DNA of 64,000 nucleotides from Asticcacaulis taihuensis (GCF_900100255.1 NZ_FMTS01000008.1:62001-126000), one strand, 5' to 3'; numbered from the stretch's first letter, positions 42,992 to 52,600 are shown. Numbers and translations are program-made. The notes: generated from the sequence alone by a model not told the origin.

Positions 42992-44633
42992 CAGCCTTGC
43001 CGTGTCCAGGTTTCCTGGAACCGAGCGCCACCACCGCCAGCAGGGCCGGCATCAGTGCGGCTTCCTGGCCTGGCACGGCGAAATAACGCGGCTCCCAGTC
43101 CGGTTTGAATTTTTCCTTATAGGCGCGCAAGCCCTCGAAATTATAGAAGTCGCCGCCGAACTGATAGATGACCGAGGCGATCTTGTACCAGGCGCGGCTG
43201 AGCGGCTTGGCTTCCAGACCGGCCAGCGGCGCCATGCCCAGCGAAAAATGACCATAGCCCTGCTCGCGGCTGTAGGCGATCAGTTGCAGGAAGAGATATT
43301 CCATGATGCTTGGCGGCGAGGCCGGATCGTAGCGCATCAGGTCAAGCGTCAGCAGGGTCTTGTCCTGGGTCGGCCACAGATTGGCGAAGGCCATGATCTC
43401 GCCTTCCAGCCGCACCACCGCCACCGGCGTCAGGCGCATGTAATCGGCCTTGAAGGAGCCGAGCGAATAGCTCTTTTCTTTTGCCGACTTGGTTTGCAGC
43501 CAGGCATCGGACACCTGCTTCAGGCGCAGCATATGCGGCTCCAGATCTTCGGGTGCAATGACTTCAAAGGTCGCGTTTAATCCCTCGAAGCGTTTCAGGG
43601 TCTGGCGGAAGCCATAGCCCTTTTTGCCGGCCAGGTCGAAACAGCGCACATCGACCATGGCCTCCTCACCGATCTTGTATGGCCACAGGCCCAGATCGAG
43701 CACCAGTGGCAGAAGCGCCGGGCTGACCTGGTAGAAGCTGAGGCGGGCATTGGCCATGGCCGCCATTTCCTTCAGTTCCCAGCACAGCGCCGTCGCCTCG
43801 GTGCGCGGCCCGACCGGCTCGCCCATCACCACCCATTGCTTGCCCGAAACACCATACATGATGAAGGCGGTGCGGGCGTCATTCCATAATATCTGCTTGT
43901 CACGCAAAAGGGCCAGCCATGCCTGCGGATTGGAGGCGCCGGAAACCACCTGTTTCAGGGAGTCCATGTCCGACATGTCCGGCACGGGCGGCGTCTGGCG
44001 CGCGATGCCAAACAGGCGGTAGAGCGTGATCAGCGTAATGGTGACAATGATGACGACAACACCACGCAGAAAGCGCGAGGTATTGGCATGGTAGGAAAAG
44101 TCGATCCACATCGAGTGGGCATAGGGCACATGCTGGTAGACATAGAAGCCGCCCCAGATGATCAGGCCCAGGGTGAACAGGCTGGTGAAGGCCCACAACG
44201 GATTGATCGACAGGCTGAGCAGGTTAGAGCGCCGGTTGAAAGCCCCCTTGCAAGGGATCAGCAGCAGGGCACAGATGGTCAGCAGGACCGCATTTATCAG
44301 CGCCAGTTCACGGGTCAGCGAGAGGACCGCAGCCGCGCAGAACAATCCGATAGCCAGATACCAGGCGGTTTCAATGCGCTCCCACAGGGCGCGCGCCAGG
44401 AAGATCATCATGACGCCGATGACCAGGCCGATAATGTGCGAGAATTCGACCAGTCCCAGCGGCAGCCATTTCTTGACCAATGGCATGACGGCCGGATCAA
44501 TGGGGGTAAGGATCGACAGCAGCAGCAGGGTGCCCGCCGCGAACATGACGGTGGCAAACGCCGCAGGGATCATCCGCGTGGCGAAGTCGAACAATATATG
44601 GTTGAGGTTCGCGCGATGCTGTAGGGCCGTCAT
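42984..44633 (-). CDS. Short MprF-like protein (DUF2156 aminoacyl-lipid synthase domain)
   Basis: A 549-residue membrane protein. Residues 15-220 hold about six hydrophobic segments, and residues 235-530 the DUF2156 GNAT-like domain: TAFIMYGVSGKQWVVMGEPV, SFYQVSPALLPLVLDLGLWP, YKIGEEAMVDVRCFDLAGKK, RYDPASPPSIMEYLFLQLI and FYNFEGLRAYKEKFKPDWEP. MprF adds an amino acid to phosphatidylglycerol and flips it. The full flippase part (about 14 helices) is reduced here. It should alter membrane charge and cationic peptide resistance. Confidence 0.85.
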   Translation of the reverse strand: MTALQHRANLNHILFDFATRMIPAAFATVMFAAGTLLLLSILTPIDPAVMPLVKKWLPLGLVEFSHIIGLVIGVMMIFLARALWERIETAWYLAIGLFCAAAVLSLTRELALINAVLLTICALLLIPCKGAFNRRSNLLSLSINPLWAFTSLFTLGLIIWGGFYVYQHVPYAHSMWIDFSYHANTSRFLRGVVVIIVTITLITLYRLFGIARQTPPVPDMSDMDSLKQVVSGASNPQAWLALLRDKQILWNDARTAFIMYGVSGKQWVVMGEPVGPRTEATALCWELKEMAAMANARLSFYQVSPALLPLVLDLGLWPYKIGEEAMVDVRCFDLAGKKGYGFRQTLKRFEGLNATFEVIAPEDLEPHMLRLKQVSDAWLQTKSAKEKSYSLGSFKADYMRLTPVAVVRLEGEIMAFANLWPTQDKTLLTLDLMRYDPASPPSIMEYLFLQLIAYSREQGYGHFSLGMAPLAGLEAKPLSRAWYKIASVIYQFGGDFYNFEGLRAYKEKFKPDWEPRYFAVPGQEAALMPALLAVVALGSRKPGHGKAVR

Positions 44634-44666
44634 GCGTGGCTATTCACCACAATTCGCGGCCAAGGT

Positions 44667-45308
44667 CTAGCTGGCCTTGCTGCACCAGCTATCGCGGATA
44701 TCCAGTTGCAGGCAGAGCGAATGCGCCTGGTCTTCGCTGGCCACCGGCCCCACCTTCAGCCGTACCATGGATTTGCCGGAAGCCGTGGTGATCTTCTGGT
44801 AGACCGGATGATACTGCTCGACGCCGGGATAGCGCGCCTGCAGGCCGAGCCAGGCGTTTTGCGCCGCTTCGGCCGATCCGAACGAGCCGATCTGAATGAC
44901 GCGATTGCCGCGCGTGGTCACCACCGTCGTCACCGGTTGCGGCGTCGGCGAAGAGGCCGCGGCACCCGTTTCCAGTGGTGCATTGGCCTCGGTCGGCATC
45001 TTGAGCGGGTCTACAATGGCGATCCTGACCTTCGGTCTGGCGATCGGACCATCGCCGTCATGCAGCAGGCCGCCCTTACCGACCGCCAGATCTTTCGCGG
45101 TGTTGACGACCAGTTGTACGTCTTCCTTGCTCAGGCTCTTCGCATCCGCATCCGCCGACTGGTTCGCACCGCTGTCATCGACCGGGATTTCCTTGATCCT
45201 CGCCAGGGATTCCTTGAGGTTCTGGTTGTCGCACGCCGTCAGGCTGATGGCGCAGATCGCCGCAGCGCACAAAATGAGAGCTTTACGAAAGGGGGCCATA
45301 TCAGTCAT
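44667..45308 (-). CDS. SPOR-domain lipoprotein
   Basis: A 213-residue lipoprotein precursor (hydrophobic ILCAAAICAISLTAC, lipobox LTAC). A polar linker leads to a C-terminal SPOR domain, RVIQIGSFGSAEAAQNAWLG through VRLKVGPVASEDQAHSLC. SPOR domains bind denuded septal peptidoglycan. Three cysteines besides the lipid-anchored one occur near the end. Either of two ATGs (45308, 45299) may be used. It is co-directional with the MprF-like gene. Confidence 0.8.
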   Translation of the reverse strand: MTDMAPFRKALILCAAAICAISLTACDNQNLKESLARIKEIPVDDSGANQSADADAKSLSKEDVQLVVNTAKDLAVGKGGLLHDGDGPIARPKVRIAIVDPLKMPTEANAPLETGAAASSPTPQPVTTVVTTRGNRVIQIGSFGSAEAAQNAWLGLQARYPGVEQYHPVYQKITTASGKSMVRLKVGPVASEDQAHSLCLQLDIRDSWCSKAS

Positions 45309-45477
45309 AAGGCCGGTTATGCGCCAGACCCGCAAAAATAGGGTTAGCGAATATGGTTAATAACGGACAAGTGATTAGGGCGTCTTCGATCTGATCACCA
45401 TCTCCGAAACGCTCTAATCTTTCTAGTATACGCGCTTTTTAAACCAAAAAGTGCGTTACACTTTTCGGAAAGCGCTT

Positions 45478-46320
45478 ATGCCGGATACCGCCAAACCCTT
45501 CGAAATCGCCCGTGCTCGTACCCTGCCCGCGCTGAAGGCCGAACTGGCCGCCTTGCGCACCGGCGGCGCCACCATCGGCTTCGTCCCCACCATGGGCGCC
45601 CTGCATGACGGCCATCTGGCCCTGGTACGCCACGCCAAATCCTTGTGCGACAAGGTGGTGGTATCGATCTTTGTCAATCCGCTGCAATTCGCCCCGACCG
45701 AAGACCTCGACCGTTATCCGCGCGACGAAGCCGGCGACATCGCCCGCCTGCAAAGTGTTGGCTGCGACCTGGTCTACCTGCCGACCGTCGATGTGCTCTA
45801 TCCGAAAAACTTCGTCAGCCGGATTGAATTGGCCGGCCCGGCGCTTGGCCTGGAAACCGACTTCCGCCCGCAGTTCTTCTCCGGCGTCGCCACGGTCGTT
45901 TCCAAGCTGTTCAACCAGGTGCGGCCGGACGTCGCCGTCTTTGGCGAAAAGGATTTCCAGCAACTGGCGGTCGTCCGCGCCATGGTCCGTGATTTCGATA
46001 TGGGCATAGAGATTATCGGTATGCCGACCGTGCGCGAAGCCGATGGCCTCGCCCTCTCCTCGCGCAATGCCTACCTCTCTCCGGAAGAACGCGCCATCGC
46101 CCCGAAACTGCATCAGGCGCTGGAAGCCATCCGCGATGGCCACCTGACAATCGATACGGCCAAGACCGAGTTGCAAGCCGCCGGTTTCGGCCAGATCGAC
46201 TATATCGCCCTGCGTGATGCCGACACGCTCGGCGAGGTCACGCCGGAGACGACCTCTCGCCGTCTGCTGGCCGCCCTGTGGCTCGGCAAGACGCGCCTGA
46301 TCGATAATATTCCGGCTTGA
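45478..46320 (+). CDS. panC: Pantothenate synthetase
   Basis: A 280-residue enzyme joining pantoate and beta-alanine with ATP. GFVPTMGALHDGHLALVRHA holds the HxGH-type motif; VVVSIFVNPLQFAPTEDL, FGEKDFQQLAVVRAMVRDF and PTVREADGLALSSRNAYLS complete the family signature. No panB is adjacent. The start at 45478 is an ATG; upstream in-frame codons are unlikely. It abuts the converging DUF1489 gene. Confidence 0.96.
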   Translation: MPDTAKPFEIARARTLPALKAELAALRTGGATIGFVPTMGALHDGHLALVRHAKSLCDKVVVSIFVNPLQFAPTEDLDRYPRDEAGDIARLQSVGCDLVYLPTVDVLYPKNFVSRIELAGPALGLETDFRPQFFSGVATVVSKLFNQVRPDVAVFGEKDFQQLAVVRAMVRDFDMGIEIIGMPTVREADGLALSSRNAYLSPEERAIAPKLHQALEAIRDGHLTIDTAKTELQAAGFGQIDYIALRDADTLGEVTPETTSRRLLAALWLGKTRLIDNIPA

Positions 46321-46710
46321 TCACCACACACCCGCTTCCTTCAGCGCCTTCATCATGTCCGGCGGCAGGTCAGTCTCGCCTTCTATGATGTCGCGCGGCG
46401 CATCTTCCGCCTTCAGATACCGCCAGCCCTGGAAGGCGCGGCGCGGCTGCGCCTCGGTCAGGATGTTCTTCGTCCGCAAACCAATCCGCCAGTGATCGGC
46501 TTCCTCGTCAAACGAAGCGATCTCGCGCCGGCACAGGATCACGCCCTTGATCACCCAATAGAGCGAACCGCCTTCCAGCAGTTCTTCCCAGCGCGTCGGG
46601 CGGTTGCGCGTGTGAATGTAGGAGATTTCCCCGCGCGCCTTTTCCCAGCGCAGCAGGTCATCCAGGCTGTCGGCGCCGACGCATAATTTTACCAGATGTA
46701 TGTCACTCAA
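46321..46710 (-). CDS. DUF1489 family protein
   Basis: A 129-residue alphaproteobacterial protein: HLVKLCVGADSLDDLLRWE, HTRNRPTRWEELLEGGSLYW and VIKGVILCRREIASF are conserved; function unknown. The start appears to be TTG at 46710, giving MSDIHLVKL. The stop directly abuts that of panC on the other strand. Confidence 0.85.
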   Translation of the reverse strand: MSDIHLVKLCVGADSLDDLLRWEKARGEISYIHTRNRPTRWEELLEGGSLYWVIKGVILCRREIASFDEEADHWRIGLRTKNILTEAQPRRAFQGWRYLKAEDAPRDIIEGETDLPPDMMKALKEAGVW

Positions 46711-46822
46711 ACGAACAGTGCCCTTAACAGCGTTAAAAAAGAGGCTTAAATATTTAGAAGCAAATCGGGCGCACTTCTATAGTTAAAGTGCGTACCGGCG
46801 ATAAGAGGTTTTGCGTATACGA

Positions 46823-48640
46823 ATGGCCAAGGATACCCCTTCCCTGCAAGCGGCAATGGAAAGCCTGTTCGGCACCGCCCTGGGCCAGAGCGCCAGCCTG
46901 ATTTCCCTGCCCGGTGGATCGCGCCTGTTCAGCGCCGGCGATGAGTCGGATCACCTCTACCTGCTGCGCTCCGGCCGACTTGGGGCTTTTCGCCATGATG
47001 AAGACCACGACGAACTTTCCCTGATCGGCATTATCCGGCCCGGCGAACCGGTCGGTGAAATGTCGCTGATCGCCGGCACCTCGCACAGTTCCACGGTCAT
47101 GGCCCTGCGTGATTCCGACCTTCTGGCCATGCCGCGCGACGCCTTCTTCGCCGCCATGGAATCGCGTCCGGAACTGACGCTCGCCCTGGCCCGCAAGATG
47201 ATCGAGCGCGCCCGGCGTGAAACGCCGAATGTCACGCCCAATGTCTTTGCCTTCTACGCCATATGCGACCAGCCGATCCGCCCCCTGATCGACCGTATCG
47301 CCGTGCAGGTGCGCGCGCTTGGCTATACGGTCGCCATCATCGACAAGGCCTTCCACGGCACCGCGCCAGAAGCCTTCAGCCAGATCGAAGCCGAGAACGA
47401 CTATGTGCTGCATGTGGCCGAATGCCATGAAAGCCACTGGCGGCTTTTGAGCGCCCGCCAGGTCGATCATGTCTTCCTGCTGGCCAATGCCGAGCGGCCA
47501 CCCGATGCCCTGGCCAGCGCCTGGGAGAAATCACTGCTCCACCGCGCGCCCGACCTGATCCTGCTCTATCCGAATGACATCCGGCCGCATATCCCCGGCC
47601 GCACAAAAGCCTGGCTGAATGTCATCGAGCCGACGCGCTGGTTCCATACCCATCCCGATAATGTCAATGACGCCGCCCGTCTGGCGCGTATCATCACCGG
47701 CCACAGTGTCGGCGTCGTCTTTTCGGGCGGTGGCGCCCGCGCCTTTTCCGAGATCGGCGCCATTCAGGCCCTGCGCGAGGCGCATATTCCTGTTGATTTC
47801 GTCTGCGGCTCTTCTATGGGCGCCATTCTCGCCGCCAGCCTGGCGCTGGGCTGGGACGAAGCCGAAATCGACTGGCGTATCCGTGATGCCTTCGTCAACT
47901 CCTCGCCACTCGATGACATCGTCATGCCATTTATCTCGATGGTATCCGGCGCCAAGGTCGACAAACGGCTGGAAAAGCATTTCGGCGATGTTCAGATCGA
48001 GGATATGCCCATTCCTTTCTTCTGCCTGTCATCCAATCTGACCACCGGAGTTTTGAAGGTTCACAAGACCGGAACACTGCGCCGCGCTCTCAGGGCCTCC
48101 ATTTCCCTGCCGGGGGTCCTGCCACCGGTGGTGGAGGATGGCGAGGTGCTGGTCGATGGTGCGGTCATGCGCTCCTTCCCCGCCACCATGATGCGCAATA
48201 CGCACCTGGGCACGGTCATCGGCGTCGATGTCACGCGGGCGCGCGGGCTTGATCCGCGGGCACTGGTCATCCCGAAAAACCTCGGCTCGTGGTTTGCAAA
48301 GGGCGACTGGCGCCGCGGCCCGCCGATTGTCTCGGTGATGATGCGCTCGGCCACCATCATCACCGCCGCCGACCTGGCGCTTTCGCGCGCCGCCACCGAC
48401 CTGTTGATCATTCCAGAGCCGGAAGGCGTCGAGATCCGTGACTGGAAAGCCTACGACAAGGCGGTGGAGAGCGGTTACCAGACGACCGTGGCCACCTTGG
48501 CGCAACTCGATTCGCCGGTGACGACCCTGCGCAAGCTGGGCAAGAGTGTGCATCCCAATATCCCGGCCTTCACGCCGGACGACAGCTATATGGCAACCGC
48601 CGTCGAGCCGCCGGCGAATACGGGACGCGCCAGAACCTAA
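46823..48640 (+). CDS. Cyclic-nucleotide-binding patatin-like phospholipase (NTE type)
   Basis: A 605-residue protein in three parts. Residues 15-130 form a cNMP-binding domain (LFSAGDESDHLYLLRSGRLG, GEPVGEMSLIAGTSHSSTV). Residues 135-290 form a Rossmann-like linker typical of bacterial NTE proteins. Residues 295-490 form a patatin lipase: FSGGGARAFSEIGAIQALRE oxyanion loop, CGSSMGAILAA with the catalytic Ser, and VDGAVMRSFP with the catalytic Asp. It probably hydrolyses lysophospholipids in response to a cyclic nucleotide. It has no signal peptide. Its end overlaps spmX by 4 bases. Confidence 0.88.
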   Translation: MAKDTPSLQAAMESLFGTALGQSASLISLPGGSRLFSAGDESDHLYLLRSGRLGAFRHDEDHDELSLIGIIRPGEPVGEMSLIAGTSHSSTVMALRDSDLLAMPRDAFFAAMESRPELTLALARKMIERARRETPNVTPNVFAFYAICDQPIRPLIDRIAVQVRALGYTVAIIDKAFHGTAPEAFSQIEAENDYVLHVAECHESHWRLLSARQVDHVFLLANAERPPDALASAWEKSLLHRAPDLILLYPNDIRPHIPGRTKAWLNVIEPTRWFHTHPDNVNDAARLARIITGHSVGVVFSGGGARAFSEIGAIQALREAHIPVDFVCGSSMGAILAASLALGWDEAEIDWRIRDAFVNSSPLDDIVMPFISMVSGAKVDKRLEKHFGDVQIEDMPIPFFCLSSNLTTGVLKVHKTGTLRRALRASISLPGVLPPVVEDGEVLVDGAVMRSFPATMMRNTHLGTVIGVDVTRARGLDPRALVIPKNLGSWFAKGDWRRGPPIVSVMMRSATIITAADLALSRAATDLLIIPEPEGVEIRDWKAYDKAVESGYQTTVATLAQLDSPVTTLRKLGKSVHPNIPAFTPDDSYMATAVEPPANTGRART

Positions 48641-50964
48641 TCCTTCAAGCCGCCCAGGCGTTTCAGGATCAGCCACACCGATATCGAAACGAACAGGATG
48701 CCCAGCGCGGCGGTGCCTATGGAAATAAAGGTGTAGGTATCGACCATGCCGTTGCGGATGACGGTCTGATCGTGCGTCGCCTGCCACCACGCACCCGTCG
48801 CGGCTCCAAGGCACCCCAGGCCAATACCACTGATGGTGATGAGCCAAAGCGTCTTCATGATCATCTGCCACAAGGTCTCATGCGGCTCATCGGCCTCTTC
48901 GGCGGACAGGGCGATGCGATCCCCATTCATCATCCACGACTCGCTGTCGTCCTCATAGGCCGCGGTCTGGAAATTCGATGACGGGCCAGCGCGCAGGAAA
49001 GGCTGTTCCGGCTCCGTCCTTTGCGGTGTTGCCTGTGGGGCCTGGTAATCCTGCGGCAGCGGACGCTGGAGCTGTTCGCGCCAGTGCAGGCCGGCCATTT
49101 CCGCCGCAATCGGCGCATTGGACGGCGCCGACAGATCGACCGGCGCTGGACGGGGGACTTCGACCAGGGTTTCAGTTGCCGCCGCGATCACGGGCGCGGC
49201 GGCCGGGATCGGCCTGGCGTAGGGGTTCAGGGCGGTAATCACCGGCGGCGGCATGGTCGAGGCCGAACCGGTCGGGCTGAAATCCACCACCGCTGGCGCC
49301 ACTTCCGGCTCAGGGGTTTCTGACACAGCTTCCGCGCGTGACGAAATTTCAAATGGCGCCGACTCAGCGGTCGAAGGCGAAATGAGGCTGTGATTGGTAA
49401 ATTCGGGGCCTGGCTGCACCGTCGGTGTTACCACTGGGGCAGGTTGCGGCGCGGCTTGCGGCGCATATTGTGGGTCTGGCGCCGGCTTCGGGAAAGGCCC
49501 GGCCAGCGGACGCCCCAGATTGCCGCCGCCATAAGGCGAATACAGCCGCATCAGGGCGGCGGCGGCCTCGGCCTTGCGCGCCATTTCCGCTTCGTCATCA
49601 GCCGGAGGGGCCGATTGAGCGGCCGCCGCTTCCCGATCACGCTTTTCCTGCTCAAGGCGGGCCTGTTCAAGACGCGCTTGTTCAAGTCTGGCCTGCTCAA
49701 GTCTGGCCTGTTCCGCCTGCGCGCGCTCGACAGCCTGACGTTCGGCTTCCAGGCGGGCCTGCGCCTGGCGTATCTCTTCCTGGCGCTCGTTTTCGAGCCG
49801 TTCAGCTTCCAGGCGCTCCGTTTCCAGGCGTTCCCGCTCCAGACGTTCCGCTTCGATGCGCGCCTGTTCAAGACGGACCTGTTCGAGCCTTATCTGTTCC
49901 TGACGCACGGCTTCGGCACGGATAGAGGCCAGACGGGCGGCCTCGGCCTGCTCCGCTTCGATACGGGCCTGTTCCAGGCGCCATTGTTCCAGGCGCTCTT
50001 GTTCAACCCTGGCCTGCTCAAGTCTGGCTTGCTCAATTCTGGCCTGCTCGATGCGCGCGGCTTCCAGGCGTTGCTGTTCCTGCAGACGCGCCGCTTCAGC
50101 GGCCGCAAGCGCCTCGGCCTCCCTCTGCATCTCAAGGCGCTGGGTTTCAAGTTTCTGGGCCTCGATACGCTCGGCTTCGATACGCTGCGCCTCAGCGCGC
50201 AGGGCCTCTGCCCGTTGAGCCTCTTCAAGTCGTCTGTGTTCGTCCTGGGCGCGGGCGATGGCGGCCTGAATATCGATGCTGGTCCTTGGTTCAGGCGCAG
50301 CCGGAGGCACCGGCGTACCGGTAAAACCTTGCGGCAGGCTTTCCACAACGGTTTCAGATGGCGCGGACGTGCCCAGATCGATGACCTGGCGTTCCGCTGC
50401 GGCCGGGGCCGGCGAGGCATACGGATTGATATAGCTGGCCTCAGGGGCGGCAGCCGACGGCCGCACATCTTCCACCGGTCGCCCAAGCGTGGCAGCCTGG
50501 TGGCTGACCTCTTCGGGTGTCAGGAACAGATCCTTTTCGGCGGCGCGGCGGCGGATCAGCGGCGCCAGCACATAGGTCTGACCGTTGAATTCGGCCGAAC
50601 GCCAGCTATCCATGGCTAGCGCCGCTTCAGCGTAACGGCCTTCGTTGATACGCTTGAGCACGGTTGACTGGGCGAAATTCTCGGCGCCGATATTGAAACA
50701 GAAGGACACCAGCGCATCGAACTGGTTCTGGTTCAGCGGCACGAGCACCAGATTGTTGATGGCGTCCACCACCGGCAGCAGGTCGAAGCGCAACAGGGCA
50801 TCGGCGTCTTCCTGCGTGACGCGGGCGCCTTCGCGAGCGGAAAAGGTATGGCCATAGCCCAGGGTCCAGCGACCGTCGGGCAAACGGGCCGCAGTTGTGC
50901 GCAGCCCCTCAAAACTCTTGATGAGCTCGACCCCCGCGCGGGAGACTTTTTGACGCGCTCTCAT
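48637..50964 (-). CDS. spmX: SpmX-type polar muramidase-like scaffold protein
   Basis: A 775-residue protein. Residues 5-155 form a phage-type lysozyme fold (GH24): KSFEGLR with Glu19 at the place of T4 Glu11, LPDGRWTLGYGHT with Thr34 at Thr26, but Leu28 where T4 has catalytic Asp20. That loss is the hallmark of SpmX, a co-opted, detoxified lysozyme. Residues 240-440 are an Arg/Glu/Gln/Ala coiled coil with 5-residue units such as RLEQA. A Pro-rich region follows to about 690, then two membrane helices (LWLITISGIGLGCLGAATGA and FISIGTAALGILFVSISVWL). SpmX localises DivJ in Caulobacter and directs stalk placement in Asticcacaulis. The linker is far longer than in Caulobacter (whole protein about 430). 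Confidence 0.85.
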   Translation of the reverse strand: MRARQKVSRAGVELIKSFEGLRTTAARLPDGRWTLGYGHTFSAREGARVTQEDADALLRFDLLPVVDAINNLVLVPLNQNQFDALVSFCFNIGAENFAQSTVLKRINEGRYAEAALAMDSWRSAEFNGQTYVLAPLIRRRAAEKDLFLTPEEVSHQAATLGRPVEDVRPSAAAPEASYINPYASPAPAAAERQVIDLGTSAPSETVVESLPQGFTGTPVPPAAPEPRTSIDIQAAIARAQDEHRRLEEAQRAEALRAEAQRIEAERIEAQKLETQRLEMQREAEALAAAEAARLQEQQRLEAARIEQARIEQARLEQARVEQERLEQWRLEQARIEAEQAEAARLASIRAEAVRQEQIRLEQVRLEQARIEAERLERERLETERLEAERLENERQEEIRQAQARLEAERQAVERAQAEQARLEQARLEQARLEQARLEQEKRDREAAAAQSAPPADDEAEMARKAEAAAALMRLYSPYGGGNLGRPLAGPFPKPAPDPQYAPQAAPQPAPVVTPTVQPGPEFTNHSLISPSTAESAPFEISSRAEAVSETPEPEVAPAVVDFSPTGSASTMPPPVITALNPYARPIPAAAPVIAAATETLVEVPRPAPVDLSAPSNAPIAAEMAGLHWREQLQRPLPQDYQAPQATPQRTEPEQPFLRAGPSSNFQTAAYEDDSESWMMNGDRIALSAEEADEPHETLWQMIMKTLWLITISGIGLGCLGAATGAWWQATHDQTVIRNGMVDTYTFISIGTAALGILFVSISVWLILKRLGGLKD
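49645..50240 (-). repeat. 15-base in-frame repeats coding the SpmX coiled coil
   Basis: Repeated units encoding RLEQA, RIEQA, RLEAE and similar, with nearly identical DNA in places (four consecutive RLEQA units at about 49655-49715). The array is the likely source of length changes in the linker. Confidence 0.85.
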
Positions 50965-51106
50965 CCGTAATCCCAGTCCCTGAACCTGGCCCCTGACTGA
51001 ACGTCACAGGGCCGAACACCACAGGCGGCAACCGCCCGATTGCTCCAAAACAAGACAGTTTTCGAGCCTTGTGTTCCAATCTAGCAAACCACAGACCATT
51101 TAAGAT

Positions 51107-52600
51107 TTACAAGAGGATTATGGCAGCCAGACCAAGGAAACTGAAAAACCCGCAGAAATCGGTAACGAGCGTCACGAAGATCGGCGAGGCACCGGCCGGA
51201 TCGATGCCGAATTTCGACGCCGCCATCGGGATCAGGGTGCCGGCGAGGGCCGCCATGGTAAAATTGATCAGGATGGCGCCGGCTATCACCGAAGCCAGTT
51301 TGGCGTCATGCCAGAAGATCAAGGTGACCACGGCCAGTCCAATGGCCACACAGGCGCCGACCAACCAGCCCGACATGATTTCCCGCCACAAGGTGCGCGC
51401 GGCATTGGCGGCGGTCAACTCACGCGCCGACAGGGCGCGCACGGCCACGGTCAGGGCCTGGGTGCCGAAATTGCCGCCGATCGAGGCCACAACCGGCATA
51501 AGGGCCGCCAGGGCCACCATCTTTACAATCTCGCCCTGGAAGGCACTGATCACCGTTACTGAGGCAAAGGCTGTCAGCAGGTTGACCAGCAGCCAGGGCA
51601 GGCGCGATTTTACCATGCCGAAAATACCGGTGTCGCGGCCCTCGATATCCGACACACCACCGAGCGCCAGGATGTCTTCGCGGTTTTCCGCCTGAATGAT
51701 GTTAACGATGTCGTCGACCGTGATCTGCCCGACCAGCCGGCCGGAGGCATCCACCACCGGCGCCGAGATCAGGTGGTACTTCTCGAAGATGTAGGCGACC
51801 TCCTCCTGGTCCATGTCGACGGTGATTTCCGTCGTCGGGTCCATGAGCGTCGACAAAACCATATCGCGTTTGGTCCGCATCAGCACCGATACCGGCACGG
51901 CGCCCACCGGCTTGTGCGAGGGATCAATGACATAGATGTCGAAGAACAACTCCGGCAGGTCGTCGCCGGCTTCGCGCATATGGTCTATGGCGTGACCCAC
52001 GGTCCAGAAACTGGGCGCGGCCATGACTTCGCGCTGCATCAGGCGGCCGGCGGTTTCTTCCTCATAGGCGAGCGACGTGACGATGGCCTCGCGCTCGGAT
52101 TCCGGCATGGCGGCCAGAACCGCCTTCTGCTGGTCTTCCTCCAGGTCCTCGAAAACGGCCGCCGCGTCGTCAGAATCGAGTTCCTGGAGCACCTCGGCGA
52201 TATCGGCCGTGTGCATGCTCTCAATAACTTCCTCGCGGATATCGTCATCGAGTTCCGGCAGGATATCGGCCAGGGCGTCGGAGGGAATCCACGGAATGAC
52301 CTCCTCGCGGTAATCTTCCGACAGGAAGCCCAGCAGGTCGGCGATATCAGCATAATGCAGGGCGTCGAGCAGTTCGCGCAGGCGCAGACCATCGCCGCGA
52401 TCGGCGGCATCGATAACCAGCGAGATATATTGCGGATTAAGGGCGTAGTCGTCCTTAAGGGCGAAATCCTCGATCTGCTCGGGCGTGATCAGCCCGGCAT
52501 CAATCTCCTCATTGTCGCGGCGGTCTTTAACCGGCGCGGCGACAAGTACATCATTTTCAGAAATATCTGCTTTTTGAGGGGTTTCGGACTTCTGGCTCAT
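51107..52600 (-). CDS. mgtE: Magnesium transporter MgtE
   Basis: A 497-residue protein with the MgtE order: N-domain superhelix (about 60-170, ADLLGFLSEDYREEVIPWI and repeats), two CBS domains (about 170-300, YVIDPSHKPVGAVPVSVLM; ITVDDIVNIIQAENREDILA) and a C-terminal pore of five helices (LLVNLLTAFASVTVISAFQG, PVVASIGGNFGTQALTVAVR, GASPIFVTLVTDFCGFFSFL). It is a Mg2+-gated Mg2+ channel; the CBS and N domains sense intracellular Mg2+. Confidence 0.95.
   Translation of the reverse strand: MSQKSETPQKADISENDVLVAAPVKDRRDNEEIDAGLITPEQIEDFALKDDYALNPQYISLVIDAADRGDGLRLRELLDALHYADIADLLGFLSEDYREEVIPWIPSDALADILPELDDDIREEVIESMHTADIAEVLQELDSDDAAAVFEDLEEDQQKAVLAAMPESEREAIVTSLAYEEETAGRLMQREVMAAPSFWTVGHAIDHMREAGDDLPELFFDIYVIDPSHKPVGAVPVSVLMRTKRDMVLSTLMDPTTEITVDMDQEEVAYIFEKYHLISAPVVDASGRLVGQITVDDIVNIIQAENREDILALGGVSDIEGRDTGIFGMVKSRLPWLLVNLLTAFASVTVISAFQGEIVKMVALAALMPVVASIGGNFGTQALTVAVRALSARELTAANAARTLWREIMSGWLVGACVAIGLAVVTLIFWHDAKLASVIAGAILINFTMAALAGTLIPMAASKFGIDPAGASPIFVTLVTDFCGFFSFLGLAAIILL

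Noticed and set aside
45360-45477. Possible CtrA box before panC
   Set aside because: TTAA-like half-sites near 45340-45360 are spaced by 9 bases with a mismatch, not the TTAA-N7-TTAA pattern.
49645-50240. Short direct repeats considered as a minisatellite or CRISPR
   Set aside because: The units are 15 bases, in frame, and encode a coiled coil inside spmX.
49390-50619. A 409-codon open frame on the plus strand
   Set aside because: Antisense shadow of the repetitive SpmX linker; low-complexity Phe/Leu/Arg-rich translation.
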